Shown here: positions 1 through 6,538 of the stretch, one piece after another
How the letters are laid out: each line of letters begins with the position of its first letter
How positions within the stretch are numbered: the first letter of the stretch is position 1
Assembly: GCA_012842235.1 (NCBI GenBank)
Contig: DUTE01000219.1
Span: 1-9,172 of the forward strand
Length of the DNA: 9,172 nucleotides
Reading direction: 5' to 3'
Source: Bacillota bacterium
GTDB taxonomy: Bacteria; Bacillota; DTU065
Made by a program: the position numbers and the translations under genes
Notes under the pieces: model-generated
What the model saw: only the letters and a program-made list of their open reading frames with translations
What the model was told of the DNA's origin: nothing
The model's database searches: none

Positions 1-106
1 CTAACACCGAAAAACTAAACATTGCTTAGCGGCTGATAGCAAAAACATAACCATCCCCTAAAACTAAGGATTTTCTCTTTTTCTTGACAAACTATTGCCA
101 AACATT

Positions 107-112
107 AGGAGG
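107..112 (+). promoter_or_regulatory. Ribosome binding site of hsdM
   Basis: AGGAGG lies six bases upstream of the ATG at 119. This ideal spacing selects that ATG over the in-frame TTG at 95, which has no comparable site. Confidence 0.85.
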
Positions 113-118
113 AAAAAA

Positions 119-2152
119 ATGACTACCTTAAACGATAAAAGTCAATTTATTTGGAATACTTCTGAGCTACTAAGAGATCATTTCAAAAGAAGTAAATATC
201 AAGATGTCATCTTACCTTTTACTGTTTTAAGGCGCATTGACTCTGTTTTAGAGCCAACTAAAGAAAAAGTTTTAGAAACCTACCATAAACTACAAGATAA
301 AGTCCAAAGCCTCGATCCTGCTCTTTGTAAAGCATCTGGTTTTTCGTTTTACAACATCTCTCCCTATACATTTAGAACACTTTTAGATGATCCTAAAAAT
401 CTTTCCCCTAACCTAAAAGCCTATATAAGTGGTTTTAGCCCTAATATGCGCGATGTGTTAGATAAATATGATTTTAATAACACCATCGATAGGCTAGATG
501 AGGCTGGACTTTTATGTCTGGTAATGGAGAAATTTAACACAATAGATCTACATCCTGATACAGTAAGCAATATTGAAATGGGTTATATCTTTGAGAACTT
601 AATTAGAAAATTTAATGAAGCCTTAAACGAAAATCCTGGAGAACACTTTACCCCTAAAGAAGTTGTTAGACTTATGTCATCTCTATTAATTGAACCTGAT
701 AAAGATGGACTGTCTAAAGATTATGTTATTCGGACAATCTATGATCCCTGTTGTGGAACAGGTGGTATGTTAACTACTTTCCAAAATTTACTTAGGGAGA
801 TAAACGCTACTGCCTCTATTCAACTTTTTGGTCAAGAGGTAAACCCAGAGACTTTTGCTGTGTGTAAATCTGATCTTTATATGAAAAGTGCTGAAGGCAA
901 AGAAGCTGAAAATATCTACCTCGGTAGTACATTATCTAATGATCAGCTAAAAAATATGACCTTTGATTATATGGTTACTAACCCCCCTTATGGCAAAAAC
1001 TGGCGAGCTGACGAAAGGTTTGTAAAAGAAGAACACAAACGTGGTTATGCCGGTAGATTTGGTGCAGGTTATCCAAGAATAAATGATGGGCAACTGCTTT
1101 TTTTGCAACACATGATCTCTAAAATGAAGCCTATTTCAGAGGGAGGAAGTCGTATTGCCATTATTATGAATGGCTCACCACTATTTACTGGAGATGCTGG
1201 CAGTGGGGAAAGTGAAATCCGTCGCTGGATCATAGAAAACGATTGGCTTGAAGCAATAATTGCCCTACCTGAACAACTCTTTTACAACACAGGTATTGCC
1301 ACTTATATCTGGATTGTGACAAACAGAAAAGAAAAAAGACGCCAAGGTAAGATACAGTTAATAAATGCTGTAGACTTCTGGGTACCTATGCGAAAAAGTT
1401 TAGGTGATAAAAGAAGAGAGATTAGTCAAAAGCACATAGAGCAGATTTTATCTATCTATAGTTCCTTTAGTGAAGGTGAATATTGCAAGATCTTTAATAA
1501 CAATAATTTTGGTTATAGAAAGATCACTATAGAAAGACCACTTCGTCTAAACTTCCAAGCTACACCTGAAAGAATTGAACAACTCAAAGAGCAAACCGCT
1601 TTTATAAATTTGGCAAAAAGCAGAAAAAAAGATCCTCAAGTCAAATTCCATGAAGAATCAGAGGGAAAAAAGCTACAAAAGCAAATCTTCAAAGCTTTAA
1701 GTACAATGTCTCACAAAAAATACACAGACAGAACAAAATTTGCAAAGCTTGTTAAAAAAACTTTAACTACTGCGAATCTATCGGTAAGAGCTCCTGTTCG
1801 TAGAGGCATCTTAGATGCTTTATCGCAAAAAGATGATGATGCACCACCAATCCTTGATTCTAACGGTAACTTTGAACCAGATTCAGATCTAAGAGATACA
1901 GAAAAAGTTCCTTTGACAGAAAATGTCTATAAGTATTTTGCTAGAGAGGTAAAACCTCACCTACCTGATGCCTGGATCAATGAAGATATTCTCGATGAAA
2001 AAGATAGGCAAGTTGGTAAGGTGGGGTATGAGATAAACTTTAACCGTTATTTCTATCAATATGAGGCACCTAGGCCTCTTTTAGAAATTGAAACTGATAT
2101 TCGCAAGCTTGAAGAAGAGATTTTAGGGCTTCTTCAAGAGGCAAACATGTGA
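119..2152 (+). CDS. hsdM: Type I restriction-modification system DNA methyltransferase subunit
   Basis: This 677-residue protein is the modification (M) subunit of a type I restriction-modification enzyme. It transfers a methyl group from S-adenosylmethionine to adenine N6 in the site chosen by the S subunit, in the cytoplasm. Residues about 8-45 form the helical HsdM N-terminal domain (FIWNTSELLRDHF, then LPFTVLRRID). GEHFTPKEVVRLM is at 174-186, the cofactor-binding motif DPCCGTGG at 209-216 and the catalytic NPPYG at 288-292. The C-terminal extension ends in VGYEINFNRYFYQYE and a charged helix, as in the long (about 680 residue) HsdM class, so the gene looks complete. The ATG at 119 is preferred because of its AGGAGG. 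No convincing promoter is seen in bases 1-118, so it may be transcribed from further left. Its stop overlaps an hsdS start, but that gene is reduced to a stub. No hsdR is present in the window. Confidence 0.96.
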   Translation: MTTLNDKSQFIWNTSELLRDHFKRSKYQDVILPFTVLRRIDSVLEPTKEKVLETYHKLQDKVQSLDPALCKASGFSFYNISPYTFRTLLDDPKNLSPNLKAYISGFSPNMRDVLDKYDFNNTIDRLDEAGLLCLVMEKFNTIDLHPDTVSNIEMGYIFENLIRKFNEALNENPGEHFTPKEVVRLMSSLLIEPDKDGLSKDYVIRTIYDPCCGTGGMLTTFQNLLREINATASIQLFGQEVNPETFAVCKSDLYMKSAEGKEAENIYLGSTLSNDQLKNMTFDYMVTNPPYGKNWRADERFVKEEHKRGYAGRFGAGYPRINDGQLLFLQHMISKMKPISEGGSRIAIIMNGSPLFTGDAGSGESEIRRWIIENDWLEAIIALPEQLFYNTGIATYIWIVTNRKEKRRQGKIQLINAVDFWVPMRKSLGDKRREISQKHIEQILSIYSSFSEGEYCKIFNNNNFGYRKITIERPLRLNFQATPERIEQLKEQTAFINLAKSRKKDPQVKFHEESEGKKLQKQIFKALSTMSHKKYTDRTKFAKLVKKTLTTANLSVRAPVRRGILDALSQKDDDAPPILDSNGNFEPDSDLRDTEKVPLTENVYKYFAREVKPHLPDAWINEDILDEKDRQVGKVGYEINFNRYFYQYEAPRPLLEIETDIRKLEEEILGLLQEANM

Positions 2153-2208
2153 TGGAGTTTAAGAAATATCCTGAGTATAAAAATTTAGAGACATTGAAAA
2201 GCACGTAG
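2152..2208 (+). pseudogene. hsdS: Remnant of hsdS (type I specificity subunit), 18-codon stub
   Basis: The ATG at 2152-2154 shares its A with the hsdM stop (TGATG), the usual translational coupling of hsdM to hsdS. The predicted peptide begins MEFKKYPEYK, which matches the N-terminal opening typical of many HsdS proteins. A normal HsdS then continues toward a motif of the type WLGEIPEHW, but here the reading diverges to NLETLKST and stops at TAG 2206-2208. Reading past the TAG in the same frame gives about 30 more residues without recognisable HsdS features, so this is not one point mutation in an otherwise intact gene. A full HsdS would be roughly 400 residues. I infer loss of nearly all of the gene by deletion or decay. 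The assignment rests on a ten-residue match plus the gene context. Confidence 0.7.
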
Positions 2209-2903
2209 TACAAGAAAATGAACAAAATCTCTGGCACAAATGTTTGCGGATATTTAGATAGTGCACAAAAACCTCCGACTCTTTTTGTAAGACTTTCTTA
2301 GATGTTTGGCAAGATGTGCTTATATTATTGATACAAAAATATAGTAAAGCGAATGAGAACCCTAGCTGCCAAGAATCTTTTCTTTGAATTATGTTCGATT
2401 ATGCTGTCAAAACAATCTAAAGCAAATAAGACTTTTTTATCTTTAAGCTTTTCTGCCCCTCCTTATAGAGGGGTCTTTTCTATAAAAAAACAACTTATTA
2501 GATCTGTTTAGATCAGTAATTGTCTTTTCTCTTCTCTACGATTCCTACGACTAGATCTCTTCTATAACTACAAAATCTGTCGGTAGAACTTTTTTCTCAA
2601 AGGAAATTACCAGAGCTTAGGGAATTATATGATTGAAAACCACATTAGGAAAATCTCTACTTTTAGCAATACACCCTGCTAACTCTTTTAACTACGCTAA
2701 ATATTGTCTTATCGCTACAACCTTTGCAAAAAATTAATTATTTATACATATCAACAAGGCTACGAGCAAATAATACAAAACCTTAAAACCAAATCAAATT
2801 TTGCTTTTTATGCTTCCCTTTCTAATGATGGTGAAAACGGTTTCTGGGGTTATCAACCTTAAGCCTTAAGATTTTTAACTAATTTTGCTAAGGGAGTGAT
2901 TGT
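2209..2903 (+). other. Gene-free, apparently decayed stretch
   Basis: No intact gene is seen on either strand in these 695 bases. Some plus-strand pieces read like protein but are broken by stops and frame changes. The frame from 2205 gives QENEQNLWHKCLRIF, a stop, then a stretch containing FLDVWQDVLILLIQKYSKAN. Around 2635-2740 a frame reads GKSLLLAIHPANSFNYAKY. Around 2750-2862 another reads QQGYEQIIQNLKTKSNF and ends in NDGENGFWGYQP before a TAA. I cannot assign any of these to a family. The stretch also holds a terminator (2456-2479) and a tandem CCTTAAG pair (2857-2870). No clear promoter for the gene at 2904 is visible. I infer that it is the residue of one or more lost genes. Confidence 0.5.
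2456..2479 (+). terminator. Rho-independent terminator downstream of the hsd locus
   Basis: CCCCTC (2456-2461) pairs with GAGGGG (2468-2473) across a six-base CTTATA loop, followed by the T-rich TCTTTT. It would end transcription from hsdM and the lost hsdS region. Confidence 0.75.
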
Positions 2904-4319
2904 GTGGCAGTTGGATTTAGGAGAAAAAACCTTGCAATTTATCTTGCTTTACTATTGGTTCTTATGTCTCTACCTCTTCATGCTTTAGAATTGGTGCCTG
3001 AATTTGATGAAGAAAATATTGTTCTTAGATTTGCAGCTATCTCTGATACCCACTTCACTAGTGGAGCTAATAAATTTGAAGAAGCTCTAAAACAACTGTA
3101 CCAAAAAGCAGGAGAGAATAATCTTGACGCTATTTTAGTAGCAGGAGATCTTACAGACAGTGGTTCACCTGCAGAGATGAAAGCTGTAAAGGCCTCTTTA
3201 GACAAGTTTTCTGTCAAAGAAAAAGGAACTAAGTTTGTTTTTGCTTTAGGTAACCACGATACAAACTTTGACGCTCTTCCATTTAATGGTGAGATATTTA
3301 AAAAAGAGCTAGGAGATTATGTATACGAAGGTGCTACAGAAGATAAAATAAGAAATGGTAACCACCATATTGTTATCAATGGCTATCACTTTATAGCTTT
3401 AAACACAAAAAAATACAATGGTGGTTGTGAACATGCTAACGAAGATCTTAATTGGCTCAAAACAAAACTTGATGAAGCTATAAAAGATAGTCCTAATAAG
3501 CCTATATTTGTTGCCACCCATCCTTTGGTTTATGACACTGTCTACGGTAGCAAAGAAGGGACTTATTGGTACTCCAAAAACCTCAATGATGTTTTGAAAG
3601 ATTATCCTCAAGTAATAACTTTTGGTGGCCATCTCCACTCTCCATTAAATGATGAAAGAACAATCTTCCAAAGAGATTTTACCTCTCTAAATACTGCTTC
3701 AGTATATTATGCATCGTTAGAGAGTGAAGTTGATGGTATTGTACCGATTGAATTAGATGGCGGTTCTCCAAGAAACAAAAGTTACTTTTCCCAAGGGCTT
3801 TACCTAGAAGTTGACAATAAAAACAATGTTCGGATTACAAGAATGGACTTTTTCAATGAAGCAGAGATCAAAGAGCCCTGGATAGTTCTGGCACCTAAAG
3901 AAGATAAATCACATCTGAAATTCTATACTACTGAAGCTAGAACAAAAAACAACAAAGCCCCTTATTTCCCTAATGATGCCTATATTAACATTAGAAGGGT
4001 TGCCAAAAAGAAATTAGATATAGAGTTTATTACAGCTCTAGATGATGATTTAGTCTATGCCTATGAAGTTCATCTACTCATTAAAGAGACAGGGCTTCCT
4101 GCTGGTTCAACCTATGCAATTACACTTTCTGATTTTTATCTCACACCTGATCCTAAAGATATGGACAAAAAGGTTTTTCGTGCTTTTAGTACAGATAACT
4201 TCGGCCTTGCCAACAAGGAATTTGACCCTAATGAAGATTACCTTATTAAAATTGTTGCCATTGACTCCTTTGGACTAAAAAGTAAGCCTATTTATTCAGA
4301 TCCTACGTACGTTGAATAA
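2904..4319 (+). CDS. Secreted calcineurin-like metallophosphoesterase with FN3-like C-terminal domain
   Basis: This 471-residue exported protein is predicted to hydrolyse phosphoester bonds with a two-metal centre; its substrate cannot be told from sequence. A signal peptide covers residues 1-27 (RRK, a hydrophobic core, then cleavage after LHA). The calcineurin-type metal-binding motifs appear in order: D48-x-H50 in SDTHF, GD at 81-82, GNHD at 116-119, H206 in ATHPL and GGHLH at 241-245. All key residues are present. Residues from about 352 to the end look like a fibronectin III-like or similar beta domain (YFPNDAYI, then ALDDDLVYAYEV and ending with VAIDSFGLKSKP), as often follows this catalytic domain in Firmicute surface enzymes. 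The GTG start is supported by AAGGGAG at 2890-2896, seven bases upstream. The next gene follows after 44 bases with no terminator, so the two are probably co-transcribed. Family assignment is firm; the C-terminal domain name is inference. Confidence 0.92.
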   Translation: MAVGFRRKNLAIYLALLLVLMSLPLHALELVPEFDEENIVLRFAAISDTHFTSGANKFEEALKQLYQKAGENNLDAILVAGDLTDSGSPAEMKAVKASLDKFSVKEKGTKFVFALGNHDTNFDALPFNGEIFKKELGDYVYEGATEDKIRNGNHHIVINGYHFIALNTKKYNGGCEHANEDLNWLKTKLDEAIKDSPNKPIFVATHPLVYDTVYGSKEGTYWYSKNLNDVLKDYPQVITFGGHLHSPLNDERTIFQRDFTSLNTASVYYASLESEVDGIVPIELDGGSPRNKSYFSQGLYLEVDNKNNVRITRMDFFNEAEIKEPWIVLAPKEDKSHLKFYTTEARTKNNKAPYFPNDAYINIRRVAKKKLDIEFITALDDDLVYAYEVHLLIKETGLPAGSTYAITLSDFYLTPDPKDMDKKVFRAFSTDNFGLANKEFDPNEDYLIKIVAIDSFGLKSKPIYSDPTYVE

Positions 4320-4363
4320 TGAGGTTAACCGTCTTTTAACTCTTAAAACTAGGAGGTATTAGC

Positions 4364-5137
4364 ATGAAAAAAGGTGTTTTAGTCTCTAGTATCGTTATGC
4401 TAATGGTTTTATTGTGCTCGCAGATAGCTTTAGCAGCTAAAGTAGAAGGAAACCCTTTTGAAGGATTAGAACTCTGTATCGCTTATGACTTTGACTTTTG
4501 GCCTGAAGATGATGACACTATTGGTACAAAACATGACAAAAATATATTCTTTACTGAAGCTAACCAAGCAGGCATTAGTATGCGCTTTACTGCCACAAAA
4601 GAAGGTGCGTTCAAAGACAGTGGTAAAAAAGAAGGTCTAGCATTCAAATTTGAGTCAATTTGGGAAACAGGCTTAGACAGAAACTATGTTGCGTTTACTC
4701 TTTCTCAACGTCACGATTACAATCTCTATGCCTTCGATGAGTTTCCCGATGCTAAGTACTTCACCTTGTATATAGACACAACTAACTACAATAGAAACTT
4801 TTCTTTCTACCCAATTATCTATGAGCAAGATTATGATGAAGCCGATGAAGAAGCCGGAATCTCTTGTCTTGCAATAAAAGAAGGTACTACCTTTTATCTT
4901 AAAGATTTAGACGGTGTTATAACTTCGGCAAAAGCTGGCAATAACTATATTACTTTACCGAGAAACTTTGTTGGACGTATCTATCTACCTTTAGAAGACT
5001 ATGTACCAATTTGGGGAACAAGTGATGTCAATGGAAAGTTTGATGGAATTAAAGTTTTAACCTACAAATTCTCATTTGTCGATATTGGCACTAAAGGTGA
5101 ATACGTTATCTTTGACGAATTTGGTTTTTTGCTCTAA
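4364..5137 (+). CDS. Secreted protein with probable jelly-roll (carbohydrate-binding-like) domain
   Basis: This 257-residue exported protein has no enzyme motif that I recognise. Residues 1-24 or 1-25 form a signal peptide (MKK, a hydrophobic core, then ALA|A or LAA|K). Cys18 does not sit in a proper lipobox, so release by signal peptidase I is more likely than lipidation. The mature part is rich in aromatic and acidic residues (DFDFWPEDDD at 42-51, DYDEADEEAG at 156-165). FVGRIYLPLEDY at 202-213, followed by GEYVIFDEFGF at 245-255, resembles the last strands of galactose-binding or CBM-type jelly rolls, where a phrase such as GYVRIPL precedes a closing IDDIGF strand. Binding of a glycan or cell-wall polymer is therefore an inference. 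AGGAGGT at 4351-4357 sets the ATG. It lies 44 bases after the phosphoesterase gene and before a strong stem-loop, so it is the last gene of that unit. Confidence 0.82.
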   Translation: MKKGVLVSSIVMLMVLLCSQIALAAKVEGNPFEGLELCIAYDFDFWPEDDDTIGTKHDKNIFFTEANQAGISMRFTATKEGAFKDSGKKEGLAFKFESIWETGLDRNYVAFTLSQRHDYNLYAFDEFPDAKYFTLYIDTTNYNRNFSFYPIIYEQDYDEADEEAGISCLAIKEGTTFYLKDLDGVITSAKAGNNYITLPRNFVGRIYLPLEDYVPIWGTSDVNGKFDGIKVLTYKFSFVDIGTKGEYVIFDEFGFLL

Positions 5138-5160
5138 ATAATCAAACATCTCATATGTAA

Positions 5161-5201
5161 AAACAATTCCCTGGTATATTTCTACTAGGGAATTGTTTGT
5201 T
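5161..5201 (+). terminator. Long stem-loop terminator after the secreted-protein unit
   Basis: AAACAATTCCCT (5161-5172) pairs perfectly with AGGGAATTGTTT (5187-5198). The stem extends inward with three more pairs plus a G-T wobble, leaving a six-base loop. The trailing T run is short and interrupted (TTTGTTT), so its strength is less certain. The A-rich 5' flank allows some function on the other strand. Confidence 0.75.
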
Positions 5202-5263
5202 TAGCTATAAAAGACAACACAGCAAGTTAAAAACTCCTATGTTTTAAAATTTCTTTGAAAACA

Positions 5264-5292
5264 TTGAAGGGGTTTTGTCTCCGTTATATAAC
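5264..5292 (+). promoter_or_regulatory. Candidate sigma-A type promoter of the discoidin lipoprotein gene
   Basis: TTGAAG (5264-5269) and TATAAC (5287-5292) are separated by 17 bases, matching the -35 and -10 consensus at four and five of six positions. The -10 lies inside the palindrome GTTATATAAC, so a regulator bound there could block initiation. The start would be near 5299. Confidence 0.5.
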
Positions 5293-5361
5293 TATATTAT
5301 TGAGAGAAAAAACAAAAGATGTTTTTCCCTTATTTTTTGCTGTTACTGTTATATAACTATA
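5283..5361 (+). repeat. Two direct copies of GTTATATAACTATA containing a 10-bp palindrome
   Basis: The exact 14-mer occurs at 5283-5296 and 5348-5361, 65 bases apart start to start. Its first ten bases, GTTATATAAC, form a perfect palindrome. The first copy overlaps the -10 of the candidate promoter. The second has a TG one base before TATATA, like an extended -10, but no good -35. They may be paired operators or alternative promoters. Chance is possible in such AT-rich DNA. Confidence 0.5.
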
Positions 5362-5472
5362 GCCCACAAACCATCTAAAAAAGTAATTAAATCGGTTAAT
5401 ACAGAGGAGATATCCCAAACCCAAGTTATCTTAAATGAAAGGAAAAGAACAAATTGTAAGGAGAGGTGTCCT

Positions 5473-6039
5473 ATGAAAAGGGTATTGGTCGTTTTGATGT
5501 TGCTTGCTGTTATCTTGACTGTACCAGGATGTTTTTCAAAAAAGGTAGATAGTGGCGATAAGGTCAAAGTAGAACTGGCAATAGGCAAAAAATATGAAGT
5601 AATAAATGCTGAAAAACATGCTGCTGCAAATGACCCTGACCAAAAAGTACTCACAGATGGTAATGAAGGTAATGCGGTTAACTGGCAAGATCCATCTTGG
5701 CTAGGTGCAAAACTTGCTGATCCTGCAAAAGAAGTTATAACCTACATTCTCGATCTAGAAAAAGCTGAAGACATTGGTAAAGTTAGAGCTCAATTCCACC
5801 AAACACTATATGGTATAGATGTTCCTGCTCAGCTAAAGATCTCTGTCTCTTTAGACAAATCAACCTGGTCTGATCCAGTTGTTGTTGACATACCAGCAAA
5901 AGATCTTGAACCTCCATCTAGCGACTGGGTTTCTGTAGATGTTAATGCTAAGGCTCGTTATGTAAAAGTGGAAGCAACACCTAGACAAGAATGGGTTTTT
6001 TGCGGCGAAATCTCTGTTAGAAGACCTGAAGCAAAATAA
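5473..6039 (+). CDS. Lipoprotein with discoidin (F5/8 type C) domain
   Basis: This 188-residue protein is predicted to be anchored to the outer face of the cell membrane. Residues 1-19 form a lipoprotein signal peptide: MKR, a hydrophobic stretch, then VPGC with Cys20 as the lipidation site. The Pro before Gly is a slightly unusual lipobox. From about residue 34 to the end it matches a discoidin / F5/8 type C galactose-binding fold: LAIGKKYEV at 35-43, LTDGNEGN at 60-67, W71 and W76, a central strand ending SVSLDKSTWSDP, and a closing ARYVKVEA with WVFCGEISV. Such domains bind carbohydrate or cell-surface ligands; the ligand here is unknown and no catalytic domain is attached. AAGGAG at 5458-5463 supports the ATG at 5473. 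It has its own promoter candidate and terminator, so it appears to be a single-gene unit. Confidence 0.88.
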   Translation: MKRVLVVLMLLAVILTVPGCFSKKVDSGDKVKVELAIGKKYEVINAEKHAAANDPDQKVLTDGNEGNAVNWQDPSWLGAKLADPAKEVITYILDLEKAEDIGKVRAQFHQTLYGIDVPAQLKISVSLDKSTWSDPVVVDIPAKDLEPPSSDWVSVDVNAKARYVKVEATPRQEWVFCGEISVRRPEAK

Positions 6040-6070
6040 AGCTTTAAAAAACTAAGACTTCTGTATCTAG

Positions 6071-6102
6071 ACGATTGCTCTTTTTAAGAGCAATCGTTTT
6101 TT
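6071..6102 (+). terminator. Rho-independent terminator of the lipoprotein gene
   Basis: ACGATTGCTCTT (6071-6082) pairs perfectly with AAGAGCAATCGT (6086-6097) over a three-base loop, followed by a T run to 6102. Confidence 0.9.
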
Positions 6103-6120
6103 AAAAAGTTATTATTTTTG

Positions 6121-6149
6121 TTGACTACACTCTAGTTTGATGTTACCAT
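6121..6149 (+). promoter_or_regulatory. Candidate promoter of the padR-type operon
   Basis: TTGACT (6121-6126) is followed after 17 bases by TACCAT (6144-6149). An alternative pair is TTGATG (6137-6142) with TATACA (6159-6164) at 16 bases. In either case the adjoining palindrome covers the -10 or start-site zone. Confidence 0.5.
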
Positions 6150-6170
6150 ATACTTGGTTATACAAAGTAT
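6150..6170 (+). promoter_or_regulatory. Palindromic operator candidate, probably bound by the PadR-type repressor
   Basis: A 21-base dyad has arms ATACTT (6150-6155) and AAGTAT (6165-6170), with inner GT/AC also paired: 8 of 10 symmetric positions match. It sits between the promoter and the PadR-type gene, 25 bases before its start codon. Dyads of this size at their own promoters are typical of PadR autoregulation, so self-repression is inferred. Confidence 0.6.
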
Positions 6171-6194
6171 TATATAAAGAAAGGTGGTGCCCAA

Positions 6195-6527
6195 TTGGAG
6201 AGTAAGTATGCAAAACAATTTAAAAAGGGTATTTTGGAGATTATTATCTTAAAACTTCTATCAAAAAAGGAAATGTATGGGTATCAGATAGTCAGCGAAA
6301 TGGAAGAAAGAGGCAATGTCTTTAATCTTCGTGAGGGCACTCTCTACCCTATTCTCTATCGCTTAGAAGACGATGGAATGATTGAAAGCCGCTGGGAACA
6401 ATCGGCTAGTAGGAATGTACCAAGAAAATATTATGCTATTACACCATCTGGTAAAGACTTACTTAAAGAGGCTACAGAACAATGGCTTGAGTTTGCTTAC
6501 ACAGTTGAAAAAGTTTTAAAAGATTAG
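6195..6527 (+). CDS. PadR-family transcriptional repressor
   Basis: This 110-residue cytoplasmic protein is a small (subfamily 2-like) PadR regulator: a winged helix-turn-helix plus a short C-terminal dimerisation helix. The N-terminal helix GILEIIILKLL is at 12-22 and MYGYQIVSEME at 27-37. The family hallmark GTLYPILYRLEDDGMI is at 48-63 and the wing PRKYYAITPSG at 76-86. The length is normal for the family and nothing appears missing. The start is TTG at 6195, preceded by AAAGGTGGT, a near match to the ideal ribosome binding site; no ATG fits as well. A palindrome lies just upstream at the promoter, suggesting autorepression. The next gene begins 11 bases after its stop. PadR genes are commonly paired with HAAS-domain membrane proteins, as here, which suggests that the partner senses the signal or modulates the repressor. 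Confidence 0.95.
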   Translation: MESKYAKQFKKGILEIIILKLLSKKEMYGYQIVSEMEERGNVFNLREGTLYPILYRLEDDGMIESRWEQSASRNVPRKYYAITPSGKDLLKEATEQWLEFAYTVEKVLKD

Positions 6528-6532
6528 GAGGG
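6526..6532 (+). promoter_or_regulatory. Ribosome binding site overlapping the PadR-type gene stop
   Basis: AGGAGGG begins inside the TAG stop of the upstream gene and lies six bases before the TTG at 6539. This supports the TTG start and suggests translational coupling of the two genes. Confidence 0.8.
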
Positions 6533-6538
6533 ATTCTT

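Larger units (their letters stand above)
5138..5472 (+). other. 335-base gene-free interval with terminator, promoter and repeats
   Basis: This interval holds the stem-loop ending the upstream unit (5161-5201), an imperfect nested stem-loop (ATGTTTT 5239-5245 with AAAACAT 5258-5264, and outer arms 5230-5237 with 5269-5276), a promoter candidate (5264-5292) and two copies of GTTATATAACTATA. If transcription starts near 5299, the lipoprotein mRNA would have a leader of about 170 bases. The lipoprotein frame happens to stay open from a TTG at 5275, but I do not treat that extension as coding because it would bury the lipoprotein signal peptide inside the protein. Confidence 0.5.

Noticed and set aside
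84..89. TTGACA as the -35 of an hsdM promoter
   Set aside because: A -10 at normal spacing would fall on the AGGAGG ribosome binding site at 107-112, and no TATAAT-like sequence is there.
95..118. TTG start eight codons upstream of the chosen hsdM start
   Set aside because: It has no ribosome binding site, whereas the ATG at 119 has an ideal one and gives the family-typical N-terminus.
2724..2752. TTGCAA with CATATC as a promoter for the phosphoesterase gene
   Set aside because: The -10 is poor at 17-base spacing, and the better TATACA lies only 13 bases away.
2857..2870. Tandem CCTTAAG pair before the phosphoesterase gene
   Set aside because: It is a seven-base tandem in AT-rich DNA, not near a promoter element, and is likely chance.
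2978..3638. Open frames of 79 codons on the minus strand inside the phosphoesterase gene
   Set aside because: They are antisense to a confidently assigned gene, lack ribosome binding sites and show no recognisable domain.
4057..4278. 73-codon plus-strand frame inside the 3' part of the phosphoesterase gene
   Set aside because: It lies out of frame within a well-supported domain and has no own signals.
5349..5654. 101-codon minus-strand frame covering the lipoprotein start
   Set aside because: It is a shadow of the lipoprotein gene and its leader, with no family features and no plausible start signal.
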